A DNA stretch of 45,297 bases from an uncultured Clostridia bacterium (GTDB lineage Bacteria; Bacillota; Clostridia; Lachnospirales; Lachnospiraceae). Made by a program: the position numbers and the translations under genes. Positions within the stretch are counted from its first letter, which is position 1, and each line of letters starts with the position of its first letter. The notes under the pieces were generated by a model that had not been told where the DNA came from, ran no database searches, and worked only from the letters and a program-made list of their open reading frames with translations. Below are positions 36,805-45,297 of the stretch, piece by piece. Location of the stretch: the NCBI GenBank assembly GCA_946626755.1, contig CAMOUW010000004.1, positions 1 to 45,297 of the forward strand, in the 5' to 3' direction.

Positions 36805-38286
36805 TCAAGAACATTTCTCCACCGCCTTTTTCCACTCTTCCCTCTTTACCTTAACTCCTTCACCACTCATTTGCGGTGTAAATGTGTCACCGTCTTTCAG
36901 CAGTTCTTGTATCTCCTTCGTATCTTTCCAAAATCCGCATCCAAGCCCGGAAAGAAACGCCGCCCCAAGAGCAGTGCTTTCCTGACATTCCGCGCGGGTC
37001 ACCGGCACACCGCTCACGTCTGCCTGAAACTGCATAAGTACGTCATTTACCCCCACGCCTCCATCTGTGCGCAGATGGGAAACACATCTGCCCACATCCT
37101 GCTCCATGGTACGCAGCACATCCAGACTCTGTAATCCAATAGCCTCGAGAGCCGCCCTTGCTATATGGTTTTTTTTAACACCTCCGGTAAGCCCCGTGAT
37201 AATCCCCCTTGCTGAGCTGTCCCAATAAGGCGCACCCAGTCCGGAAAATGCCGGAACAATATATACCCCGTTTGTATCCGGAACTGACGCGGCAAACCTC
37301 TCCAGCTCATCGGGAGATCCGAAAAGCCCTATCCCTTCACAAAGCCAGTCCACAAGAACCCCTGCGCTGTATACACTCCCCTCCAGCGCATATTCCGGTG
37401 ACCCTGATACCGTACCTGCCGTCAGAGTAGTCAAAAGCCCGTACTTCGAATCCATACGTTTTTTTCCGGTATTCATCAGAAGAAAACACCCTGTACCGTA
37501 TGTATTTTTAATATCCGCTTCTCCAAAACATCCGTGGCCAAAAAGAGAACTTTGCTGGTCTCCTGCCACTCCCGTAATATCGATCTCAGCTCCGAAAAGA
37601 GAAACCTCCGTCGTACCAAAATACCCTGCCGAGGGCTTTACCTCCGGCAACATCTTCTCCGGTATATCAAAAATCCCTAAAAGCTCATCGTCCCACTCCA
37701 GCCCTTCGATATCAAAAAGCATAGTTCTCGATGCATTAGTATAATCCGTAAGATGACACCGCCCACCTGTCAGCTTCCATATGATCCATGTATCAACCGT
37801 CCCGGCGATAAGCCTGCCTTCCTCCGCTCCCTTACGTGCCCCCGGAACATTTTTCAAAATCCACTCTATCTTGGAGGCACTAAAATAAGCATCCGGCAAT
37901 AGACCTGTTTTTTTACGTATAGCATCTGACGCATCCTGTATATCAGCTTCTTTAAGCATTTCGGCTGTGCGCCTGTCCTGCCATACGATCGCATTATACA
38001 CAGGCTTGCCCGTATCCTTATCCCATACCACCACCGTTTCTCTCTGATTGGTGATTCCCAGAGCCGCAATATCTCCCGCACTGATCCCGGATCTTTCCAG
38101 GGTTGTTTTACATACCTGCACCTGAAGCTGCCATATTTCCTCCGGGTCATGCTCCACCATCCCGGGCCCGGGATAAATTTGTGTAAATTTTTCTTTCGTC
38201 ATAGACACTATCTGACCTGCTTTGTCAAATATCACGCACCTTACTCCCGTAGTCCCCAGATCCAGACACATAATATATTCTTTCAT
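36805..38286 (-). CDS. glpK: Glycerol kinase / FGGY-family carbohydrate kinase
   Basis: MCLDLGTTGVRCVIFD; GITNQRETVVVWDKDTGKPVYNAIVWQDRRTAE; GVAGDQQSSLFGHGCF; ATG at 38286. Confidence 0.95.
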   Translation of the reverse strand: MKEYIMCLDLGTTGVRCVIFDKAGQIVSMTKEKFTQIYPGPGMVEHDPEEIWQLQVQVCKTTLERSGISAGDIAALGITNQRETVVVWDKDTGKPVYNAIVWQDRRTAEMLKEADIQDASDAIRKKTGLLPDAYFSASKIEWILKNVPGARKGAEEGRLIAGTVDTWIIWKLTGGRCHLTDYTNASRTMLFDIEGLEWDDELLGIFDIPEKMLPEVKPSAGYFGTTEVSLFGAEIDITGVAGDQQSSLFGHGCFGEADIKNTYGTGCFLLMNTGKKRMDSKYGLLTTLTAGTVSGSPEYALEGSVYSAGVLVDWLCEGIGLFGSPDELERFAASVPDTNGVYIVPAFSGLGAPYWDSSARGIITGLTGGVKKNHIARAALEAIGLQSLDVLRTMEQDVGRCVSHLRTDGGVGVNDVLMQFQADVSGVPVTRAECQESTALGAAFLSGLGCGFWKDTKEIQELLKDGDTFTPQMSGEGVKVKREEWKKAVEKCS

Positions 38287-38338
38287 AATAAACACTCCCC
38301 ATTCAATCCGAAACCTCATGCTTTCCAGTTATTATCAT

Positions 38339-38372
38339 AAAAAAAAGTGAAGTTGTAAATAAAAACTTCACT
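38339..38372 (-). terminator. Terminator after sbcD
   Basis: Minus strand AGTGAAGTT-TTTATTTAC-AACTTCACT followed by TTTTTTT. Confidence 0.88.
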
Positions 38373-38377
38373 CTCCT

Positions 38378-39547
38378 TTACTCTTCTGTTTTTTCGATTA
38401 TACTGTCCAGGATCCTCTTTTGTCCGGCAGTCATTTTTCTTTCATTTACCCTCTCATAAAACTCTTCAAAAATCTCTGCGGGAGTTTTTGTGTCAGAGAG
38501 AAATACTGACTTAAGCCCCATCCCTTTAGATACTTTTGCATCATACTCCAGTTTCAGTATATTGGGATACGATTCACGCAGTCTGTTAAATGCATTAGGT
38601 ACCGGTGCGTCATCCGTGAGCACGACTCTTATATAATCATCACTTTTTCCTGCCATAAGCTCAGTAAATCGCCCCTTTATACTCCTGACATCTCTCCGGG
38701 GTTTAAGCTCCTTTGTACTTATCTTTATATCTCCCTTTTGCTTCATTTCCACAAAAGTAACACTCTTTTTGTTCTTCTCCTCCGAAAAAGAATATTTCAA
38801 GGGAGTACCGCAATACCTCACCCTCTTTTCACCTATATGCTGAGGCTTATGAAGATGCCCCAAAGCCACGTAATCAAAACCGTCAAACACCTCCGCTCCG
38901 ATGCTGTCCACCAGCCCTACGATAACCTCTTCAGACTCACTTCTTGTGGCTCCCATTACAAATTGATGGGCAAGTATCACATTTCGTTCCGATGTATCCG
39001 GCGGATCGGTAGCAATAGCCTCTTCCACAGCTCTTTGATACAGATTCAAACCCTTGTCAGAATCTTTATCCGTCCCCTTTTCTCCTGCCGGTTCCGGATC
39101 TTTCCTGATCTTTTTATCCTCTTCAAGATATGCATTTACATAAGATGGCTTTATATATGGAAGAAGGAAGAAATTTATCCTGCCGTATTTATCCTCTTTG
39201 ACTACTTTTTTTATCTTCCCGTCATATTTGCCAGCCACATGGACATCCCCCAGCCCCAGTATTTTTTCTCCAAAGGAAATACGCTCGGGACTGTCATGAT
39301 TGCCGCTGATCATAAAAATACTTATCCCCAGTGCCCGCACCCGCCCGAGAAAATCACTCAGCATCTCAACTGCCTCTTCGGGAGGAACGGGTCTGTCATA
39401 GATATCTCCGCTGATCAGAAGAGCATCCGGCTTTTCTTCCTTCAAAAGCCCCGTTATCTCCTCCAAAATATACCGTTGTTCCTCTGTCATCCTCATCTCA
39501 TACAGCCTCAGCCCCAGATGAAGATCGGAAATGTGTGCAAATTTCAT
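38378..39547 (-). CDS. sbcD: SbcD-like exonuclease subunit (Mre11 homologue)
   Basis: MKFAHISDLHLG; LLISGDIYDR; ISGNHDSPERI; YVALGHLHKPQ; start moved to 39547. Confidence 0.93.
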   Translation of the reverse strand: MKFAHISDLHLGLRLYEMRMTEEQRYILEEITGLLKEEKPDALLISGDIYDRPVPPEEAVEMLSDFLGRVRALGISIFMISGNHDSPERISFGEKILGLGDVHVAGKYDGKIKKVVKEDKYGRINFFLLPYIKPSYVNAYLEEDKKIRKDPEPAGEKGTDKDSDKGLNLYQRAVEEAIATDPPDTSERNVILAHQFVMGATRSESEEVIVGLVDSIGAEVFDGFDYVALGHLHKPQHIGEKRVRYCGTPLKYSFSEEKNKKSVTFVEMKQKGDIKISTKELKPRRDVRSIKGRFTELMAGKSDDYIRVVLTDDAPVPNAFNRLRESYPNILKLEYDAKVSKGMGLKSVFLSDTKTPAEIFEEFYERVNERKMTAGQKRILDSIIEKTEE

Positions 39548-39693
39548 ACACTTCTCCTTCTTATAGTAGAAATAGTAGAAAAAATAAGCTACAAGCCTTT
39601 TCCCCGGGATCACTTACGACAGATCGTGTCTGATGCCGGCAAAACCAAACATGAAAATAACACTAAGTGCGCCCCGTTTTTAATTCTAAATCA

Positions 39694-39731
39694 AGAAAAA
39701 AACAGGATCCCCCGTCAGAGAAGGACCCTGT
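39694..39731 (-). terminator. Terminator after dapB
   Basis: Minus strand ACAGGGTCC...GGATCCTGT followed by TTTTTTTC. Confidence 0.8.
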
Positions 39732-39736
39732 ATATA

Positions 39737-40504
39737 TCATCCCATACGGGCCGCTATTACATCCTGCATATCATACAGTCCCGCATCTTTTCCTGCCAGA
39801 AATACTGCTGCCTCGACAGCGCCCTTTCCAAATACCGCCTTTGAATAAGCTGTATGTTTGATAGTTATAACCTCATCCTCTCCGGCAAATATCACTTCAT
39901 GCTCTCCCACAATAGTTCCGCCGCGCACAGCGCTGATGCCTATCTCTTTAGCTTCACGCTTCTTCCTTTCCTGACTGCGGTCATATACATAATAGTAATC
40001 ATCACCCGCGCACTCTTTAAGTACATCTGCCAGCGCTATGGCTGTACCGCTGGGCGCATCTATCTTCTGGTTGTGGTGCTTCTCCACGATCTCCATATCG
40101 TAACCTGCCGGCACAAAAACTCCTGCCGCCGCTTCAAGAAGCTTAAATAATGTATTTATACCAAGAGACATATTGGCCGCTCTGAGAACAGGCGTCTTTG
40201 TGGCGGTCTCTGTCACCTTCTTTATCTGCTCATCGGAAAGTCCCGTGGTGCAAAGTACCAAAGGCATCTTTTTTTCACCGCAAAAATCCAAAAGACTGTC
40301 TATAGCCTTTGCAGATGAAAAATCCACGATAACATCAGCTTCGACATCACATTCCTCGAGAGACTTAAATACCGGATAGTCATTTAACTTCTCACCGGTG
40401 AGGTCGATGCCCGCCACAATACAGGCGCCATCTGTATTTTCCACAATCCTGGTGATCGTCTGTCCCATATGGCCGTTGCAGCCATGCATAATAATCTTTA
40501 CCAT
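39737..40504 (-). CDS. dapB: 4-hydroxy-tetrahydrodipicolinate reductase
   Basis: MHGCNGHMGQTITRI; EIVEKHHNQKIDAPSGTAIALAD. Confidence 0.96.
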   Translation of the reverse strand: MVKIIMHGCNGHMGQTITRIVENTDGACIVAGIDLTGEKLNDYPVFKSLEECDVEADVIVDFSSAKAIDSLLDFCGEKKMPLVLCTTGLSDEQIKKVTETATKTPVLRAANMSLGINTLFKLLEAAAGVFVPAGYDMEIVEKHHNQKIDAPSGTAIALADVLKECAGDDYYYVYDRSQERKKREAKEIGISAVRGGTIVGEHEVIFAGEDEVITIKHTAYSKAVFGKGAVEAAVFLAGKDAGLYDMQDVIAARMG

Positions 40505-40523
40505 AATATAATACTCCTCGTTC

Positions 40524-41408
40524 TTATAATAAGCCGTAGTCCTTCATGGCTTTCCTGAGTTTTTCCTCTTTTTCCGGTGCCATGGGAGAAAGCGGAAGAC
40601 GCATGGTCGCTTTGCACATCCCCATCATAGCCATAGCATGCTTGGCAGGAATAGGATTTACATCACTAAAGAGCGCATCCACCAAAGGCAACGCCTCAAA
40701 CTGAAGCTGTCTGGCTTTTTCCACATTTCCTGCCAGATACTCTGCACAAATATCATGAGTCTGTCTGGGAGCCACATTTGAAAGCACGGAGATAACGCCT
40801 ATGCCTCCGATAGACATAAGAGGCACGATAAGTCCGTCCTCTCCCGAATACAGATCTATCTTTCCGTCGGCGAGAGCCATAAGGTGGCTTTCCTGGGCCA
40901 GATTGCCTGTAGCCGCCTTTATAGCCACGATATTTTCCACCTCTGTAGCCAGCTTCACTGCAGTCTCGGGCTGAATGTTGCACCCTGTTCTGCTGGGTAC
41001 ATTATAAAGAATAATGGGAAGCTTCACAGTTTCCGCGATGGTCTTATAATGCTCATAAAGTCCGGCCTGTGATGCCTTATTGTAATAAGGCGTAACGATA
41101 AGAAGACCGTCTGCTCCAAGTTTTTCAGCCTCTGTGGATAAATGAATAGCCTCCTTTGTAGAGTTGGAGCCTGTACCCGCAACAACAGGGATCCTGCCTG
41201 CCGTACGTTCCACAGCATATTTTATAACCTCCAGATGCTCCTCGTGACTTAAAGTGGAAGACTCTCCCGTAGTGCCGCATGAAATAATGGCATCTGTGCC
41301 GTTTTCAATCTGAAAATCTATAAGCCTTCCGTAAGCCTCATAATCAACGTCTCCGTTTTCCTTCATGGGTGTAATGATAGCCACACCCGCTCCTGTAAAT
41401 ATAGCCAT
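40524..41408 (-). CDS. dapA: 4-hydroxy-tetrahydrodipicolinate synthase
   Basis: IISCGTTGESSTLSHEEH; PIILYNVPSRTGCNI; AIKAATGNL. Confidence 0.97.
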   Translation of the reverse strand: MAIFTGAGVAIITPMKENGDVDYEAYGRLIDFQIENGTDAIISCGTTGESSTLSHEEHLEVIKYAVERTAGRIPVVAGTGSNSTKEAIHLSTEAEKLGADGLLIVTPYYNKASQAGLYEHYKTIAETVKLPIILYNVPSRTGCNIQPETAVKLATEVENIVAIKAATGNLAQESHLMALADGKIDLYSGEDGLIVPLMSIGGIGVISVLSNVAPRQTHDICAEYLAGNVEKARQLQFEALPLVDALFSDVNPIPAKHAMAMMGMCKATMRLPLSPMAPEKEEKLRKAMKDYGLL

Positions 41409-41563
41409 AAAAAACTCCTTTCTATAATATAAGTACCGGTCACTATCCGTCCGGCAGACAGCAAAACTTCTCTCTGCTGAAAATGCAGTTTAACATGCAC
41501 CGGTTGATGTGACATTTTTTATATAACGCAAATGACTCCTTACCATACTTTATACCCAAAGAC

Positions 41564-41595
41564 AGTAAAAAACCCGTCCGGGACACGGACGGGCT
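41564..41595 (-). terminator. Riboswitch expression-platform terminator
   Basis: Minus strand CCCGTCCG-TGTCC-CGGACGGG followed by TTTTTT. Confidence 0.88.
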
Positions 41596-41618
41596 TATAC
41601 ACAAAAAAGTGCTTTATT

Positions 41619-41787
41619 CGTCAAGTAGCCCTCCATCTCCCGATGACAGTCACAAACCTCTTCGGCTTATGCCCAGCATAAAAGATGCCGCAGGCATCCC
41701 CTACACTTCGGCGCTCCCGCCTTTCATCCGTTCTCTTCCGCCTGCGGACGTCCCCCGGACTACTCATCGGTCAGCGCAACCTCTACC
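41619..41787 (-). promoter_or_regulatory. Lysine riboswitch (L box) upstream of dapA-dapB
   Basis: Minus strand GGTAGAGGTTGCG...GGGAGCGCCGAAG...GCTGGGCATAAGCCGAAGAGG...GACTGTCATCGGGAGATGGAGGGCTACTT, then terminator, then dapA. Confidence 0.9.
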
Positions 41788-41905
41788 ATTGATAATATAT
41801 ACTTTTTAAAAACTAATCTGCACGACAGATCACTTTTATTGTGATCCGCGCGGGCACATCCAAGTTAGACTATAACACCTGATGCAAAATACGTCAATCC
41901 GTATA

Positions 41906-42463
41906 TCACTCCATCTCCGGCTCTATGAGACCATATGTGTTGCCCTTTCTTTTGTAGACAACATTTACCTGGTCCGTCTCAGCATTGAGGAACACATAGA
42001 AGTTGTGACCCAGAAGCTCCATCTGAACACATGCATCCTCAGGATACATAGGCTTTATACCGAAATGCTTTGTTCTGATGATCTCGATACCGCCTTCATT
42101 TGTAACTTCCTCTTCCTCATCATATTCTTCCTCCACAAACTCCTGGGAGAAATCAGCAGAGTTCTGTTTCTTGTCGATGATCTTGTTCTTATATTTCTTG
42201 AGCTGTCTCTCGATAACCTCTTCCACGAGATCTATGGAAACATACATATCATCGCTCACCTGCTCGCTTCTTATAATGTGTCCCTTAACAGGAATGGTTA
42301 CCTCGATCTTCTGGCGTTCTCTCTGAACACCCAGAGTAACATGTACCTCCGTCTCTGACGCGAAAAACTTATCCAGCTTTCCGAGCTTCTCCTCAACTGC
42401 CGTACGAAGGGCATCTGTTACAACAATATTTCTTCCGGTAATAATGAATCGCATGACGCTCAT
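41906..42463 (-). CDS. hpf: Ribosome hibernation promoting factor, long form
   Basis: 185 aa; RFIITGRNIVVTDALRTAVEEKLGKLDKFF; C-terminal IEIIRTKHFGIKPMYPEDACVQMELLGHNFYVFLNAETDQVNVVYKRKGNTYGLIEPE. Confidence 0.95.
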   Translation of the reverse strand: MSVMRFIITGRNIVVTDALRTAVEEKLGKLDKFFASETEVHVTLGVQRERQKIEVTIPVKGHIIRSEQVSDDMYVSIDLVEEVIERQLKKYKNKIIDKKQNSADFSQEFVEEEYDEEEEVTNEGGIEIIRTKHFGIKPMYPEDACVQMELLGHNFYVFLNAETDQVNVVYKRKGNTYGLIEPEME

Positions 42464-42766
42464 CCCCTTTTCTATTGTTTTTTTGGCAGCCGAACCGAAA
42501 CCGGTATACTATGCAAATGTAGCCACGCCTGCAAATATAATACTTCGGAACAACTGCTCTTTTCTGTATTATACCAAATTTCCACACACTTGCACAGTAT
42601 GTTTTCTTTTAAAAAAATACAAACATATTACATAATATCACTATAGCCTGTTATTATGCGACTTCCCTTTACTTCCCAAAAAAGTCAATAAGAATACCCT
42701 TATTTTTTTACAAAAAATCAAAATTTGGACGCTTTGACAAAAATACTGTTCGTGTTTTTCGTGGAG

Positions 42767-42884
42767 TTATCCACATCCACATAGGTGTTTGTATGTTAGT
42801 AATGTTGATAAGTCGGGGGATAACCTTAAAATAGCCATATTTTTCCACATTTCATGTGGATAACTATAATAACTCTGTGGATAA
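42767..42884. other. Cluster of DnaA-box-like 9-mers in a ~950-bp intergenic region
   Basis: Three exact consensus boxes: TTATCCACA 42767-42775, TGTGGATAA 42855-42863 and 42876-42884; near matches at 42803-42811, 42815-42823, 42841-42849. Confidence 0.7.
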
Positions 42885-43251
42885 GTCTTTCACAATTATC
42901 ATTTACCATACATCGCTTTATGCATATTGCACAAAGAATCTGTTTACAAACATATATTTTGTCAATTTTATTAGTATAACTGCCCATTTGACATATTTCT
43001 TAAAAACCCCTGCAAAGCCTGTTAAAATGGGACTTTCGGTTTATATTATCGGTAATGATTTTTTGAAAATGTAATCTTCTTGTCATATTTTCCAAAAAAA
43101 CACTACCCGTAACATCAATAATTCCGCACAAATATTACAAAAGTATTACATATAGCTCATTGCTGTATATACGATTAAAATACATTTACCCCTTTGAGGC
43201 AATCATGTCCGGACCACATTTTAAATCCGCACTACAAGATCCATATAAAAA

Positions 43252-43287
43252 GAGGGGCTCCCCGTATAGCTTTAATGGGAGCCCCCT
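43252..43287 (-). terminator. Rho-independent terminator downstream of the PepSY gene
   Basis: GGGGCTCCC-CGTATAGCTTTAAT-GGGAGCCCC; minus strand followed by TCTTTTTAT. Confidence 0.8.
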
Positions 43288-43412
43288 GTACAAAAATAAA
43301 GAAGAAAGGAAAAAATGAAAGGTAGGAAGGGTATGAAACTATTCTCCCTACACCTTAATAACGCAGTAAGGTATTATTTTATTGCATCATTAAAAAATTT
43401 TTTTTATTTTTT

Positions 43413-44276
43413 TTAATCAAAATCCTTATCGCATTTTATGATCTTTCCTGTGGTTGCGTTTATGTCATACTCGTACTCATATCTTCCTGACTTAAACTCA
43501 ACCTCATATACATATACACCCTTTTCTCTGTCCAATTTGCATTTCATGGAATATGCTCTGTTTGCCGCTACCTTTGCATGAGCAAGCGCGATAGCTTTAG
43601 CCTTTGCCTCACCGATATAATTGGTCTTTACCGCAGATACGGGAGTGGTTTTTGTAACAGTTTTAGACTGGTTTACTCTCCTTACAGCCTTTTTCTCAAA
43701 TTTGATGATCTTTCCTGTTACTGCATTTACATCATAATCATACTTGTAACCGTTTGCTGTGAATTCAATATCGTAGTAGCTAACGTTTCTCTCCTTGTCA
43801 AACTCGATCTTGTATCCCGTTATATTGTTTGACGCAACCTTAGCATGGGCAAGAGCTATTGTTTTAGCCTTGTCTTTGGAAATGTAATTCACCTTTGTCT
43901 GTGTCGTTTCTTTTGCTGCTGTAGTTGTTATATTCTTTGAATTATTCTTAGTTCTGATAACCTTCTTCTCTGACTTAACAACAGTAGCGTTTTTTGCGTT
44001 TATTTTGTAATCGTACTCATATCCGTTTGCGTCGAATTCGATCTCATAGTAAACGCCGGTTCTTTCTTTATCCAGCTCGATTTCGAAGTTGCTTATCTTG
44101 GAAGCAGTCACCTTTGCATGATTCAGAGCGGCTGTTTTTGCAGCTGTCTGGGAAATGTAGGCTGTGGGAGCCGCCATAACAGGCGCTGCCGCTCCAAGAG
44201 ATCCTGCAGCGATGATCGCTGCTCCGGCTGCTGTAGCAGCAAATGTTGTGATTTTCTTAAGATTTGTTTTTTTCAT
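43413..44276 (-). CDS. Secreted protein with three tandem PepSY domains
   Basis: Signal peptide; three repeats of SxxxAKTxALxHAKVxxxxIxxxxIExDKERxxxYYxIEFxANGYxYDYxxNAxTGKIIKxEKK. Confidence 0.88.
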   Translation of the reverse strand: MKKTNLKKITTFAATAAGAAIIAAGSLGAAAPVMAAPTAYISQTAAKTAALNHAKVTASKISNFEIELDKERTGVYYEIEFDANGYEYDYKINAKNATVVKSEKKVIRTKNNSKNITTTAAKETTQTKVNYISKDKAKTIALAHAKVASNNITGYKIEFDKERNVSYYDIEFTANGYKYDYDVNAVTGKIIKFEKKAVRRVNQSKTVTKTTPVSAVKTNYIGEAKAKAIALAHAKVAANRAYSMKCKLDREKGVYVYEVEFKSGRYEYEYDINATTGKIIKCDKDFD

Positions 44277-44530
44277 AATGTTCCCCTTTCAAAAAGTGTT
44301 TGTTTGTTACATCAGACTAATACAATATGACACAGTTTTATTGCATAGATTATTAAAAAAATTTAAATATTTTTTTCACTCTGTGTTTTTCCTACGGATT
44401 AACTGGTTTTTTACATTATTATATATTATATGCAATAAAAACTCCTATTTAAACGTTAACATATCAGATAGAATAGTGTAGAATACTACAACAGCTTTCT
44501 AACACATTAAGAATCGGAGTGATCTTCACA

Positions 44531-45121
44531 ATGAATACAGACAACCAACCTGTCAATCTGGACAAATGGAAAGAGGATAATATCGATAAGCAACTGGATA
44601 AATGCATACATGACCTGGCAGCCGGAGACAAAAGCGCCATGCGGGATCTGTACAACTATAGCGCTTCATCAGTATATGGTTTTGCCATGTCCATACTGAA
44701 AAACCCCCAGGATTGTGAAGATGTGCTTCATGATTGCTTTATACGCATTTACCAGTCCGCTGCATCATATACTTCTTACGGAAAGCCCATGGCCTGGATA
44801 TTTACCATAACCAGGAATCTTTGCATGCAAAAACTCAGGGAGCAGTCCCGTATTTCTGATATCGCCCAGGAAGACTGGGAGCAGTATATGGGTGAAAATG
44901 ATAATATATCCTCCGAGGATAATATGATCCTGAGCGAATGTTTAAACACACTCTCCGAAGAAGAACGGCGTATAGTAGTTATGCACGCCGTGTCAGGCAT
45001 GAAACATAAGGAGATAGCAGAGTTTCTGAACATGCCTCTGTCCACTGTTCTTTCAAAGTACAACAGATCATTGAAAAAGCTCAAAACAATCTTAACGAAG
45101 GGAGACAGTTATGAAGGATAA
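44531..45121 (+). CDS. RNA polymerase sigma-70 family (ECF-like) sigma factor
   Basis: NPQDCEDVLHDCFIRIYQSAASYTSYGKPMAWIFTITRNLCMQKLR (region 2); LSEEERRIVVMHAVSGMKHKEIAEFLNMPLSTVLSKYNRSLKKLK (region 4). Confidence 0.93.
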   Translation: MNTDNQPVNLDKWKEDNIDKQLDKCIHDLAAGDKSAMRDLYNYSASSVYGFAMSILKNPQDCEDVLHDCFIRIYQSAASYTSYGKPMAWIFTITRNLCMQKLREQSRISDIAQEDWEQYMGENDNISSEDNMILSECLNTLSEEERRIVVMHAVSGMKHKEIAEFLNMPLSTVLSKYNRSLKKLKTILTKGDSYEG

Positions 45122-45297
45122 AAAGATAGAAAAAAAGATATCCAACGCGTTCAACCATGCTGTCCCTGATGTTTTAGACAGTATAATGTCGGACATATCC
45201 CGGGAATCTGTATCCGATACCTCATACAAGGATACTAAGCCCCTGCACAATACTGATCCTCTACCCAAAAAGCGTCGCAAACGGTCTGCCTTTTTCG
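45111..45297 (+). CDS. N-terminus of a putative anti-sigma factor (truncated by window end)
   Basis: ATG at 45111 overlaps the sigma stop codon; MKDKKIEKKISNAFNHAVPDVLDSIMSDISRES...; position is typical of a cognate anti-sigma. Confidence 0.65.
   Translation, partial: MKDKKIEKKISNAFNHAVPDVLDSIMSDISRESVSDTSYKDTKPLHNTDPLPKKRRKRSAFF

Noticed and set aside
42684-42711. AATAAG...CTTATTTTTTT hairpin resembling a plus-strand terminator
   Set aside because: Short AT-only stem and no plus-strand gene upstream to terminate

Overview
This 45.3 kb window is chromosomal DNA from an AT-leaning anaerobic Firmicute, probably Lachnospiraceae-like Clostridia (inferred from protein style only). Nearly all genes are on the minus strand, until a switch to plus at about 44.5 kb. 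Main blocks: (i) a methyltransferase, an FAD-dependent dehydrogenase and a DUF389 protein; (ii) a small intergenic locus at about 4.03-4.34 kb that looks like a complete Fst/par-type type I toxin-antitoxin system; (iii) a 10-gene Mrp/Mbh-like cation-antiporter operon with four NuoL/M/N-type subunits; (iv) a heterodimeric ABC exporter and a J-domain-like protein; (v) an F1Fo-ATP synthase operon with no standalone delta gene, in which a delta C-terminal domain is fused to the N-terminus of alpha; (vi) sbcC and sbcD separated by about 8 kb containing GntR-ABC, CPBP, PadR-DUF2812, Uma2 and glpK genes; (vii) a lysine riboswitch-dapA-dapB unit; (viii) hpf; (ix) an intergenic cluster of DnaA-box-like sequences; (x) a three-PepSY secreted protein divergent from a sigma/anti-sigma pair. 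A seven-copy family of hairpin repeats with a conserved loop (GTCAAGCGGCAGCGTG-like) and differing stems is scattered over 3.8-20.8 kb. The most interesting items are the Fst-like locus, the delta-alpha ATP synthase fusion, the hairpin family, the DnaA-box cluster and a duplicated 49-bp operator-like palindrome. Everything was read by eye, with no database searches.
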